Source of the DNA: JBHOQS01 sp042408875
GTDB taxonomy: Bacteria; Chloroflexota; UBA11872; JBHOQS01
NCBI GenBank assembly: GCA_042408875.1
Contig: JBHOQS010000027.1
Coordinates: 124,001 to 188,000, forward strand
DNA length: 64,000 nucleotides
Reading direction: 5' to 3'
Shown: positions 8,633-16,695 of the stretch, in pieces
Numbering within the stretch: the first letter of the stretch is position 1
How the letters are laid out: each line of letters opens with the position of its first letter
The notes under the pieces: generated by a model
Database searches by the model: none
Seen by the model: only the letters and a program-made list of their open reading frames with translations
What the model was told of the DNA's origin: nothing
Program-made: the position numbers and the translations under genes

Positions 8633-9646
8633 ATGGCATTCACGGTCACAGACTTCCACGATCTGGTCCGCCTGCTGGAAGCGCACCCAGAGTGGCGGGC
8701 AGAGCTACGCCGTCTGGTGCTCAGCGAGGAGCTGCTGCGGCTGCCCGAGACGGTCGACGAGCGGGTGGACCGTCTCGAGGCAGCTTTGGCCACACTGGCT
8801 GAGGCGCAGGTCCGCACCGAAGCGCGGCTTACCCGGCTGGTCGAAGTCCAGGAGCAGACAGGGGAGCAGCTCCGCCGGCTCACCGAGGTGCAGCTCCGCA
8901 CGGAAGCGCGCCTGGAAGGGCTAGCTACACACGTAGAAGAACTAACCGTCCGGCTCGACGTTTTGACAGCGCGAGTGGATGCTCTGGCTGAGGCGCAGAC
9001 CCGCACTGAAACGCGGCTGGAGGTGCTGACGGCGCGCGTTGATGACCTGGCGGCCCAGTTAGGGGGTCTGGCTACCCGGGTTAATGACCTCACCGCCCGG
9101 CTGGAGACCCTCACAACACGAGTCGATGCACTCGCAGAAGCGCAGGCGCGCACAGAGGCAGAGCTACGCCGCCTGGCTGAGATCGTTGCACGCCTGGTTC
9201 AGGGTCAGGACAGGCTCGAGCGAGATTTCGCCAGGATGAGGGGCAGCGACCTCGAACGTCGCTACCGGGAGAACATCCGCCGCTTCTTCGCCCCGGTCGT
9301 TCGCCATCCCAGGCCGGCGTCCGACGACGGGATATACCGTCTCCTTGACGACGCCCTGGCGCGCGGAGCGCTCACGGATGAGGAGATCACCGGGATCGAG
9401 CAAGCCGACCTCATCGTCCTGGGCATCGATCGGCAGACCAGAGAGCCCGTGTATCTGGTTACCGAGCTTTCGTGGACGGTCGGCCCGGACGATGTGCGGC
9501 GCGCCATCGAGCGCGCCCGGCTGCTCGCCCGAGCCGGCGTCTCTGCCCGGCCGGTCGTCGGCGGCCACCAGCTGACTGGCGCGGCCGCACGCCTGGCTCA
9601 GGAGCACGGCGTCGCCGTGCTGGAGCCGCCGCCGGACGAAGAATGA
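8633..9646 (+). CDS. Coiled-coil repeat protein with nuclease-like C-terminus
   Basis: A 337-residue protein. Residues 40-200 form a long coiled coil built from a recurring LAEAQ.RTE.RL unit (about 55, 83, 118, 167) separated by LTARVDxL heptads. The C-terminal 130 residues resemble the restriction-endonuclease-like domain of DUF3782-type proteins: D259, then E278-x-S280 where the PD-(D/E)XK pattern expects Lys. The replacement may mean a dead nuclease or a lysine supplied elsewhere. TACAAT at 8597-8602 could be its -10 box. It stands alone between convergent and divergent neighbours. DNA-binding or structural roles are both possible; I do not assign one. Confidence 0.68.
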   Translation: MAFTVTDFHDLVRLLEAHPEWRAELRRLVLSEELLRLPETVDERVDRLEAALATLAEAQVRTEARLTRLVEVQEQTGEQLRRLTEVQLRTEARLEGLATHVEELTVRLDVLTARVDALAEAQTRTETRLEVLTARVDDLAAQLGGLATRVNDLTARLETLTTRVDALAEAQARTEAELRRLAEIVARLVQGQDRLERDFARMRGSDLERRYRENIRRFFAPVVRHPRPASDDGIYRLLDDALARGALTDEEITGIEQADLIVLGIDRQTREPVYLVTELSWTVGPDDVRRAIERARLLARAGVSARPVVGGHQLTGAAARLAQEHGVAVLEPPPDEE

Positions 9647-9676
9647 CGTCTCAGAACAGAGAGCCAAAAAGCCGCT

Positions 9677-10822
9677 TCAGAACGTGGTCGTGAGCTCCTG
9701 CGCCTGCCCGGTCAGCGATGCGATGACCGCTTTCTCCATGATCTCCACGACGTGGCGGGCGTGCTCGGCGCTGAGGATCGGCTTCTTCCCCTGGATGATA
9801 CACTCAGCCCAGTGGGCGATGTCGGGGGAGGGCTGGCCTGGCTCGCGGCGGCGCTGCTGGCCAGGTCCGGCACGCCCGGCATCCTCGCCGGTAGCGACGA
9901 CGTTACCCTGGGCGTCGAGCAGGCTCCAGCCCTTGGGGTAGCGGCCGCCCTCGTCGCGCTGGTACAGCCGGAAGGTAGCGCCGCCCCAGCTCGATGCACT
10001 GATCACACCCTGGCTGCCATAGATCACCAGCCCCGGGCCCTCACGGGTGATCATGGTAAAGCAGCCGTCCACCGCGCCAATGGTGCCTTCGCCCCAGTCC
10101 AGCAGCACGATGCCGTTATCGTGCGCAGTGATCTGGACCTGCCGCGGCTCCGGCCGCTCGGGGCTGAAGAACGTGCGGTCGCGGAAGGCGATGCCGCTGA
10201 AGGCCGTCACGCGCTTGGCCGGGCCCAGGATGCCGGTCACGGTGTGCAGGCCATAGACCCCCATATCCACGAGCGCGGTCCATACGCCTGCCTCGCGCAT
10301 GAAGAACCACTGCGAGTCGGTCAGCCGGCCCGGGCCGGTCGCACCCCCATGGGACGAATGGCAGTAGACCATGGCTACCTTGCCGAGCACACCATCCTGG
10401 ACCAGGGCCTTGATGCGCTGGACGCTAGGGCTGAGCATATTGGGCGGGGCCGCAGCCAGCACCAGCCCGCGCCGGCCGGCCTCGTCGATCAGCCGGTTCG
10501 CCTCCTCGAGCGTCTGGCACATCGGCTTCTGGACGTACACATGCTTGCCTGCCTGGAGCGCCTCGAGGGCAAGCTGATAATGAAGCGGCCAGGGGGTGAG
10601 GATCTCCACGCCCTCGACCTCCGGGTCGCGCAGGAGCTCCTCGACACTGCCGTAGGCGCGGCACTCCTCGGCACCGAACTCCTCGCGGGCGCGTTCGGCG
10701 CGCTCGTACACGGTGTCGCAGGTCGCTACAATATCCACCGTGCCGGCCAGCGCCCTGGTGCCAGGCAGGTAATTCTTCAGCGCAATATCGCCACAGCCGA
10801 TGATCCCGACCCTCAGCGCCAT
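9677..10822 (-). CDS. Gfo/Idh/MocA family oxidoreductase (QKP variant)
   Basis: A 381-residue second member of the family. The Rossmann motif GIIGCGDIA is at 5-13. The usual EKP reads QKP at 98-100, keeping catalytic K99 but losing the glutamate; this variant is seen in a subset of the family. The SSHGGATGP stretch and GVYGLHT region mark the C-terminal domain. It follows the RraA-like gene on the same strand by 24 bases and so shares its operon. AAAGGAG lies eight bases before ATG. It probably oxidises the 2- or 3-hydroxyl of a sugar or cyclitol. Confidence 0.85.
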   Translation of the reverse strand: MALRVGIIGCGDIALKNYLPGTRALAGTVDIVATCDTVYERAERAREEFGAEECRAYGSVEELLRDPEVEGVEILTPWPLHYQLALEALQAGKHVYVQKPMCQTLEEANRLIDEAGRRGLVLAAAPPNMLSPSVQRIKALVQDGVLGKVAMVYCHSSHGGATGPGRLTDSQWFFMREAGVWTALVDMGVYGLHTVTGILGPAKRVTAFSGIAFRDRTFFSPERPEPRQVQITAHDNGIVLLDWGEGTIGAVDGCFTMITREGPGLVIYGSQGVISASSWGGATFRLYQRDEGGRYPKGWSLLDAQGNVVATGEDAGRAGPGQQRRREPGQPSPDIAHWAECIIQGKKPILSAEHARHVVEIMEKAVIASLTGQAQELTTTF

Positions 10823-10846
10823 CTTCAGTGCTCCTTTGTTATCTCG

Positions 10847-11587
10847 TTACCCCAACGGCTTCACCGTCTCATCCAGCGGCAGTCCGAGCATCTCGTAATA
10901 GCGGCGGCGGCCGGCCTTGTCACCGTCAGCCACGCGGCGCGCCCACACTGCCACCTCCTTCGCCACCTCGATGGGTACGACGATCACGCCGTCGCCATCG
11001 GCCACGACCAGGTCGCCCGGGCGGACCCACACGCCGCCAACGGTGACCGGCTGCATGGTGCTATCGAGCTCGAGCCGGCCGGGCCGGATACCCCGGGAGA
11101 TCTTCTTGCTATAAACCGGCACCTGCTCCTTGATTAGCTCATCGGTATCCCGGCAGCCCCCGTTGGTCACTGCGCCGACCGCGCCGCGGGCCATCCAGCC
11201 GAGCGCATTGTTTGAGCCGATGAACCCGGTCTCCAGCACGCCCTGGGCATCGATGACGATGACATCGCCGGGCTGGATCTGTTCCGGGATAGGACCGCGA
11301 GCCAGCTCACGATACCAGCGTGAGATCTCCCGGTCAATCTCCTCAGGCGTGCCGGTCGGCATGCGCCGCATCGTCGGCCGGAAGCGCACCGTGTGTGCGA
11401 AGCCGTAGATGCGATGCCGAAAGCCCTCCAGGTCTCGCCACAGCGGCCGGATCTCCCAGTCCATCAGCCCCACGTCCTGAAGCCCGCAGCGGTCCATACC
11501 GTCGCAGACGTCGGTCACCCGCAAGCCGCGATACAGCGCGATTAACTCCTCTCGCTCAGGCGAGAGCGGCGGAACACCAGTAGCCAT
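10847..11587 (-). CDS. RraA-family aldolase/decarboxylase-like protein
   Basis: A 246-residue RraA/HMG-aldolase family protein. The magnesium and substrate pocket is visible as GGCRD with R146 and D147, preceded by the GSNNALGWMA helix and followed by GDLVVADGDGVIVVP. Characterised relatives are 4-hydroxy-4-methyl-2-oxoglutarate aldolases and oxaloacetate decarboxylases; despite the name, RNase E inhibition applies only to the enterobacterial type. With an oxidoreductase directly downstream and an SBP upstream, it probably cleaves or decarboxylates a 2-oxo acid made in a catabolic route. GAGGGAGGG lies rather far (13 bases) from the ATG. Confidence 0.83.
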   Translation of the reverse strand: MATGVPPLSPEREELIALYRGLRVTDVCDGMDRCGLQDVGLMDWEIRPLWRDLEGFRHRIYGFAHTVRFRPTMRRMPTGTPEEIDREISRWYRELARGPIPEQIQPGDVIVIDAQGVLETGFIGSNNALGWMARGAVGAVTNGGCRDTDELIKEQVPVYSKKISRGIRPGRLELDSTMQPVTVGGVWVRPGDLVVADGDGVIVVPIEVAKEVAVWARRVADGDKAGRRRYYEMLGLPLDETVKPLG

Positions 11588-11721
11588 GACGAACGCAGCC
11601 CTCCCTCGTTGATCTAACCCCTTGGTCTCACCCGGTTCTCTTGATCCGACCCCAGACAGGTCTATCTCAGGATCGGCCGGTTCTTGGGATCCCTGTCGGT
11701 AGGCGCCAGACGTAGGAGTGC

Positions 11722-11761
11722 TTACGCACTACGCGTTATACCCTACGCATTACACATTACG
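11722..11761. repeat. Dispersed TACGCATTACA-type simple sequence
   Basis: The stretch contains CACTACGCGTTATA and CTACGCATTACACATTACG, related head to tail. A similar CTCACTACGCATTACATAC occurs near 28820-28840. The motif overlaps the last codons of the solute-binding protein gene. Its role is unknown. Confidence 0.4.
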
Positions 11762-13084
11762 TAGTAGTGCATCGACCTGCGGCTTGAGCGCAGCGGCCGC
11801 CTCTTTCGCCGTGCGCTTTCCGCTGCGCACGTCGGCGAACTCCTTGTCGTAGAGCGCGGCGATCTCCTGCGCCCGCGGCGGAATAGGAATGGCGATCACC
11901 TTCCACTTGCCCTTGCCCTGGAGCGGCTCAATAAAGGCCTCTCTAAAGTGCTTCGGAATGCCGTCCGTGGGCAGGATCGCTTCGAGCGTATCCACACGGC
12001 TGGAGCCCCAGCGCTTGAGCTCGGTGATCTGCCGCTGCGCCTCCGGGCCAGTCAGGTACTTGATTAGCTCCCAGCCGTGCTCGACGTGCGGCGCCCCAAC
12101 TGGGATGGCGTGGGCGCTCCCTGTGGCGCAGGGGAAGTGTCCAGCGCGGCCGCGCGGCAGCACCGTGACATCGTAGCGGAAGGTGCGCTGCTCCTGCTTG
12201 AGGAAGAACACCTGCTGGGCGAAGTTAATGTTCATCGCGCAGAAGCCGTTGCGGAAGGCGTCGCCTGGCGCCGGCAGCTCGTTCGAGGCAGGGACAGCTC
12301 GATGCACCGTACGCACATCAGCGCTGAACTGGATGGCCTCGACGGTCTCGTCACGGGTGATCGTGAACTCGGTCAGGTCGCGGTTGTAGAGGTCCCCGCC
12401 GAAGGAGCGCACCAGGCTGTACGATGGCGAGTCGTTCATCTGGAAGAAGATGTCCGTGGTGCCCCACTGCTTGACCGTGCCGCCCTCGACGATGGTAAGC
12501 CGCTTCGCCACATCCAGGAACGTCTCCCACGTCCACGTATCGTCGGGGTAGGGAATACCGGCGCGGTCGAACATGTCCATGTTGTAGAAGAGCACGCGCA
12601 GTGCGTTATCTTTCGGAATGGCATACTGCACGCCCTTCCACTGGAACACATCGACCACGCCCGGCACGTAGTCCGAGCGGCTGATCCGGTCGCGGGCCAT
12701 AAGCTGGTCGAGTGGCTGGATGGCGTTGCGCGCGGCCAGGTCGACGCCATTCGAGTAGTGCACCTGAGCTACGTCAGGCGCCGCGCCGCCTGCAACCATG
12801 GCGACAAGCTTCTTGTACTCCTCGGTGAGATTCGCTTCCAGGATAAGGTTGACTTTAATCTGCGGGAACCTGGCCATGAAGTCTGCGACGAACTTGTGGT
12901 ACATGTCGCTTTCGACGCCAGCTCCGGCCCAGGCGAGGAACGTGATCTCTGCGGGGCCGAGCTGCCGCGAGCCAGATGTGCTGGCCGCTGGCGCTGGAGC
13001 TTGGCTGCGGCACGCCGCACCGGCGGCCAGCAGCGCCGCTGCCCTCAGTACGGGCGACGAGAGGACCGCACGACGCGAGAGCAT
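11750..13084 (-). CDS. Extracellular solute-binding protein, family 1-like lipoprotein
   Basis: A 444-residue ABC-transporter binding lipoprotein. It opens with a twin-arginine-like LSRRAVLSS, a hydrophobic stretch and a candidate lipid Cys at residue 25. The mature part has typical sugar SBP marks: EITFLAWAG, PDVAQVHYSNGVDLA, LFYNMDMFDRAG and WELIKYLTGPEAQ. The start at 13084 is fixed by AGGAGG 11 bases upstream. The open frame continues upstream without a stop into the tail of a wrecked SBP gene, so automated calls may add 37 false residues. Next downstream are RraA and Gfo/Idh genes, but no permease. Its ligand may be the substrate of that pathway. Confidence 0.86.
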   Translation of the reverse strand: MLSRRAVLSSPVLRAAALLAAGAACRSQAPAPAASTSGSRQLGPAEITFLAWAGAGVESDMYHKFVADFMARFPQIKVNLILEANLTEEYKKLVAMVAGGAAPDVAQVHYSNGVDLAARNAIQPLDQLMARDRISRSDYVPGVVDVFQWKGVQYAIPKDNALRVLFYNMDMFDRAGIPYPDDTWTWETFLDVAKRLTIVEGGTVKQWGTTDIFFQMNDSPSYSLVRSFGGDLYNRDLTEFTITRDETVEAIQFSADVRTVHRAVPASNELPAPGDAFRNGFCAMNINFAQQVFFLKQEQRTFRYDVTVLPRGRAGHFPCATGSAHAIPVGAPHVEHGWELIKYLTGPEAQRQITELKRWGSSRVDTLEAILPTDGIPKHFREAFIEPLQGKGKWKVIAIPIPPRAQEIAALYDKEFADVRSGKRTAKEAAAALKPQVDALLRNV

Positions 13085-13628
13085 CTTGCTTTCGACCTCC
13101 TCGGATAATGATTCTCTCTTCCGCGCTGCCAGGATGGTATCGGCCATGCGCGCGGCTTCGTCCAGTGCCTCCTTCACGCCCAGCTTGCCGGCCATGGCCG
13201 CCTCGAGATTTGGCTGAAGCGCTTCCCGGCTGATCTGCCCCCATTCCGGCAGTGTGGGTGAGATCCGAGCGTACGACCAACGACTCGTGTGATAGTAATC
13301 CGGGGTATCTTACGGACGAGCGCTTTTACCTCCGGCTCGTCGTAGATGTCTCCGCGCGCATTGCCCTTATAATGCTGGACTAGTAATGCTGGACTAGCAC
13401 CACCTGTCCTGGAGGCCCCTGGAACGTTGACCGTGTCGCATTCTTGTCGAAGAATTCACCCCCACTCTGCCAGAGCATCTGCGAAAAGTGATCCACCGGC
13501 GCCGCCCCACTGGTCGGCACGGAGAAGCCACCTGTCTTATCGTCTATGAGCTTGCGAGCAACTTCGATTAGCTCATCCAGACATAGGCGTTTCCCCTCCT
13601 GCCTGAACCAGCCCTGAGCGCCCTTCAC
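13085..13628 (-). pseudogene. Remnant of a solute-binding protein gene
   Basis: The minus strand encodes the C-terminal half of another SBP in pieces. From 13628 it reads LDELIEVARKLIDD, then FSQMLWQSGGEFFD and VLVQHY before a stop. That stop is caused by a 14-base tandem duplication at 13370-13397; removing one copy restores KGNARGDIYDEPEVKALV. A second one-base shift near 13308-13316 moves to the frame DTPDYYHTSRWSYARISP, then LPEWGQISREALQPNLEAA and the SBP-like tail GKLGVKEALDEAARMADTIL. The N-terminal half is absent. The remnant then runs in frame into the intact SBP gene with no stop of its own. Confidence 0.85.
13370..13397. repeat. 14-bp tandem duplication that breaks an SBP gene
   Basis: TAATGCTGGACTAG occurs twice head to tail with no mismatch. 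Fourteen is not a multiple of three, so the duplication shifts the frame and creates the stop after VLVQHY on the minus strand. Confidence 0.9.
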
Positions 13629-13901
13629 CTCCGGTGCCCTTTACTCCGGGGAAGGCGAGGCAGGCTACATTCTACACAATCCACACTGCGCAGTCTTGGG
13701 CCATATCCCCTGGCGTGAGCGAGCCGGAGAGGCAAGCCGACCTTCGACGCGAAGCCAGTGCGCCCACAAGAGGGGAAAGCCCATGCGCGGTCCCGCCAGG
13801 TATACTGCGTCTGTACGCAGGTTCGGAGGCCGGATGTACAACGTCAGGCTGGCTCGCAGAGGGTCCCGCGCGGCCAGGCTGCACATGAGACAAGGGGATC
13901 T

Positions 13902-14546
13902 ATGGCAGCGATCACTCCGCTTCGGCTGGCGGCAGACCAGGTGCGCGAAGCCGGGGAGGTGCTAGGCCGGGCGTTCTTCAACGATCCCTTCTTTACGTAT
14001 GCGCTCCCTGATGCAGAGCAGCGCCGCCGCGTGCTGGGTGCCTGGTGCACGGGCTTCGTACGCTACGGGTATTCCTACGGTGAGGTGTACACGACGCCGG
14101 GCCTGGTGCGCGGCGTGGCCGTGTGGCTTCCACCGGGGCAGTCGCGCATCACGCCGTGGCGCGCCCTGCGCGCTGGGTGGCTCTGGACGCCGTTCCGGCT
14201 CGGCCCGGGCTGCCTTCTGCGGCTCACTCGTGCGGGCATGGCCCTCGGCCGGCTGTACCGGCACGTGGATCTGAGGCAGCAGTGGCGCCTGTCCTGGCTC
14301 GGCGTCGATCCGGCCTGGCAGGGACAGGGCATCGGCAGCGCGCTGATGCAGCCCGTGCTCGCCCGCGCCGACGCCGGCGGAGTGGCCTGCTCCCTGGCGA
14401 CCTTCACAGAGACGAACGTACGCTTCTACCAGCGGCGCGGGTTCCGTGTCGTCGCAGAAGGTACCATCTCAGGAAGCGGCCCGCGTATCTGGATCATGCA
14501 GCGTGACCCTGCGTTGGATACACACCGCAGTACTCCATCGCCGTAA
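13902..14546 (+). CDS. GNAT-family N-acetyltransferase
   Basis: A 214-residue acetyltransferase-like protein. Acetyl-CoA motif A is clear at about 133-150 (WLGVDPAWQGQGIG then SALMQ), followed by motif B with ETNVRFYQRRGF. The N-terminal half is hydrophobic and Arg-rich (PGQSRITPWRAL), as in Chloroflexota and actinobacterial GNATs near COG0456. Acceptor unknown. The ATG at 13902 follows AAGGGGA by five bases; a longer frame from 13758 lacks family similarity. TATACT at 13801-13806 may be a -10 box. Its 3-prime end overlaps the convergent M20 gene by 53 bases. Confidence 0.8.
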   Translation: MAAITPLRLAADQVREAGEVLGRAFFNDPFFTYALPDAEQRRRVLGAWCTGFVRYGYSYGEVYTTPGLVRGVAVWLPPGQSRITPWRALRAGWLWTPFRLGPGCLLRLTRAGMALGRLYRHVDLRQQWRLSWLGVDPAWQGQGIGSALMQPVLARADAGGVACSLATFTETNVRFYQRRGFRVVAEGTISGSGPRIWIMQRDPALDTHRSTPSP

Positions 14547-15696
14547 GGGCGTAGACCTGGGCGATGTGCGTGAGCTGCTCGACCGAGACCCGTTCTTCGT
14601 CTGAGTGGGCGGTCTCGTAGGCCGGGCCGTAGTAGACCGTCGGGATGCCGATCTCATTGACGTAGAGATTGGCATCGCCGACCAGGGCCATGCCGATGAC
14701 ATCGGGGGCCCGGCCGGTGAGCTGCTCGCCGGCGCGCCGCAGCGCTTGCACGAGCGGATGAACAGGCGGTGTCTCAAACGGCTCGCGCCAGCCCTCAAGC
14801 TCGACGCGGCTCTGCAAGCCGTGCGCGTGCGCCACGCGCTCGGCCAGCGCCTCCAGCTCGGCGCGAACGTCCTCTATTGTGCGCCCGGGCATCCAGCGCC
14901 TGGTGCCGGTCACCTCGATGCGCACTGGCAGGCGGTTCGGGTAATCGCCCGCCGAGACGATCCCAACGTTCACCTGCTCACGGCCGGCCAGTGGGTGCGC
15001 CGGCCGCTCGGCCAGCAGATCGTCCAGCCGGTCGAGCTCATCGAGCAGCCGAGGCAGGGCGCGGATCGGGTTCTGCTTGAACGGTACTTTTATCGTGTGT
15101 ACTGGCAGCCGACCGGCATCAAGGGTGATGGTGAAGACCGTCGAGCCCAGGCTAGCACACCAGACAGCCGTCGGCCCCTCGACGATCAGGATCGCATCCG
15201 CACGCAGCTCGCCGGCTTTGAGACGCTGGATGAGGCGCTTGGGGCCTTCCTTCTTGCCCGCCGGGGTCTCATGGCCAACCACGCCGGTGAGCCAGACATC
15301 ACCGCGCAGGCGCACGCCAGCGCGCTGGATGGCGCGCAGGGCGTGCACCATGGCTACGAGCCCGCCCTTCATATCCTCCGCGCCACGCCCCCAGATCCAG
15401 CGCCCCTCCCGCCGCGGCGGCCAAGCCCGATCAATAGGGATCGTGTCCACATGGCCGTTCAGCAGCAGGGACATTCCACCGCCTCGACCGGGCAGATACG
15501 CCATCACATTCGGCCTGCCGGGCTCAACATCATCCATCACCGCGTCCCAGCCATTGCGGCGCATCAGCTCAGCAAGGAACGTTGCGCCAGGCCCTTCGCG
15601 GCCGGTCTCGCTCCGTACGGCCACGAACTCCAGGCAATCCTGCGCCAGCGCCTCGGGATCGATCTCTGCCAGCACGCGCTGTACAGGGCCGTCCAC
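14494..15696 (-). CDS. M20-family metallopeptidase / ArgE-DapE-like deacylase
   Basis: A 400-residue M20 protein. Metal and catalytic residues of the family are visible: H82 and D84 (NGHVDTIP), D108 (GRGAEDMKGG), a HETPAG segment with E143 in place of the usual EE pair, E173 (VEGP) and a late His in AHSDEE. A dimerisation lid lies at about 185-300. Substrates range over acyl amino acids, succinyl-diaminopimelate and dipeptides; I cannot choose. GTG start after AGGAGG at nine bases. It overlaps the GNAT gene end by 53 bases tail to tail, which is unusual but both frames look intact. Confidence 0.83.
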   Translation of the reverse strand: MDGPVQRVLAEIDPEALAQDCLEFVAVRSETGREGPGATFLAELMRRNGWDAVMDDVEPGRPNVMAYLPGRGGGMSLLLNGHVDTIPIDRAWPPRREGRWIWGRGAEDMKGGLVAMVHALRAIQRAGVRLRGDVWLTGVVGHETPAGKKEGPKRLIQRLKAGELRADAILIVEGPTAVWCASLGSTVFTITLDAGRLPVHTIKVPFKQNPIRALPRLLDELDRLDDLLAERPAHPLAGREQVNVGIVSAGDYPNRLPVRIEVTGTRRWMPGRTIEDVRAELEALAERVAHAHGLQSRVELEGWREPFETPPVHPLVQALRRAGEQLTGRAPDVIGMALVGDANLYVNEIGIPTVYYGPAYETAHSDEERVSVEQLTHIAQVYALTAMEYCGVYPTQGHAA

Positions 15697-15734
15697 GGTG
15701 CCGTGCCTCCTGAGACGTTGTTTGCTGCTTTTCC

Positions 15735-16379
15735 CTATTCCCCCGACACCTGCCAGGCACAGTGAGCCGGCCGCGCCAGCCGGCGCAGCATGTACGCTGC
15801 CGCTGTCCCACCGGCCAGCATCACTGCTGTACCGAGTAGCAGCGGCACCGGTGAGGTGGGCGTAGGACCTGGTGGCGCCGGAACACGGGCCCGCTCTTCG
15901 TCGGTCATGGCGTGCCGGCGAGCCAGCTCCAGCCGCAGGCTCCTCTCACCCCGGGCCATGGCCCAGCGGTGGTTCGCGGCGAAGACCGGTTTGAACAGGA
16001 AGGACAGCGTGCGCAGGAGGGGCTTGTCCGCGCGAATCCTCCAGTCGTACGTGATGTCCACCCAGTCGCCATCCTGCCCCAGGTACCAGATACCGCGTCC
16101 GATGAAGTCGCCCCAGGCCTCCAGGGTGAACCCCTGGGGCCGCTGTGCGGCAACAATGCGAAACTGCCAGCGCAGGGTGTATGGCAGCCAGCCTTTGGTA
16201 TAGAGGCTGACAACTCTCCCCACTGCTTCTGCGTCTCCGGGGGCAAGCTCCTGCACATCCAGATAGACCGAAGGCCACCAGCGTACGAGGTCAGGCGCAT
16301 TGATGAGCATGCCGTAGACCTCATCTACGGTGCCTCGGACCCGCCAGTGTGTGATGAAGTGATAGTCGTTGCTCGCCAT
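15735..16379 (-). CDS. SRPBCC-family protein with C-terminal membrane anchor
   Basis: A 214-residue protein. Residues 1-150 have the START/polyketide-cyclase pattern: HFITHWRVRGTVDEVY, DLVRWWPSVY, and WDDIT-like strands ending in an ARGERSLRLEL helix. A Pro/Thr linker leads to one membrane segment at about 175-197 (LLLGTAVMLAGGTAAAYML) and a short basic tail. The cavity could bind a lipid or other hydrophobic ligand at the membrane surface. The ATG at 16379 follows AGGAGG by five bases; a start five codons earlier is less likely. It ends 38 bases before the M20 start, so the two may be co-transcribed. Confidence 0.78.
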   Translation of the reverse strand: MASNDYHFITHWRVRGTVDEVYGMLINAPDLVRWWPSVYLDVQELAPGDAEAVGRVVSLYTKGWLPYTLRWQFRIVAAQRPQGFTLEAWGDFIGRGIWYLGQDGDWVDITYDWRIRADKPLLRTLSFLFKPVFAANHRWAMARGERSLRLELARRHAMTDEERARVPAPPGPTPTSPVPLLLGTAVMLAGGTAAAYMLRRLARPAHCAWQVSGE

Positions 16380-16695
16380 CGGCACCTCCTGCACGGCTCG
16401 CGCTCAGGTTCGCCAAAGCATCCGCACGCGTGTGCGGGACATGCGCGTCGCCTGCGCCAGAAGGACGCGCTGGCGCTCCCTACCAGCGCACACAGGCGGG
16501 CGCCATTATGCTAACCTTGTGACGTAGAGGATGCAAGGAGCGTTGCTGTAGGATGACCTGGCCAGACGACCCGGGAGCAGGACTGACGCGGATGACGCAG
16601 CCGGTGACAGGCGGGCGCCAACACCGGGAGCGCACGCGGTCCGGGTAGCGTGGGAGACAGCGTCTGGCTCCCTGAGCGGGGGGCGATCGCGGGCC
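16380..16695. other. Divergent intergenic region, no gene
   Basis: The 316 bases between the SRPBCC gene and the PAP2 gene hold no convincing frame. A CATAAT on the minus strand around 16506-16511 could serve as a -10 box for the SRPBCC gene. No operator-like symmetry was noticed. Confidence 0.4.

Noticed and set aside
13085..13195. N-terminal 37 residues preceding the SBP that ends at 11750
   Set aside because: They match an SBP C-terminal tail (GKLGVKEALDEAARMA) and belong to the pseudogene; AGGAGG and a signal peptide begin the real gene at 13084.
14605..15765. Plus-strand open frame antisense to the M20 gene
   Set aside because: The minus-strand M20 motifs are complete; the antisense product has no family features.
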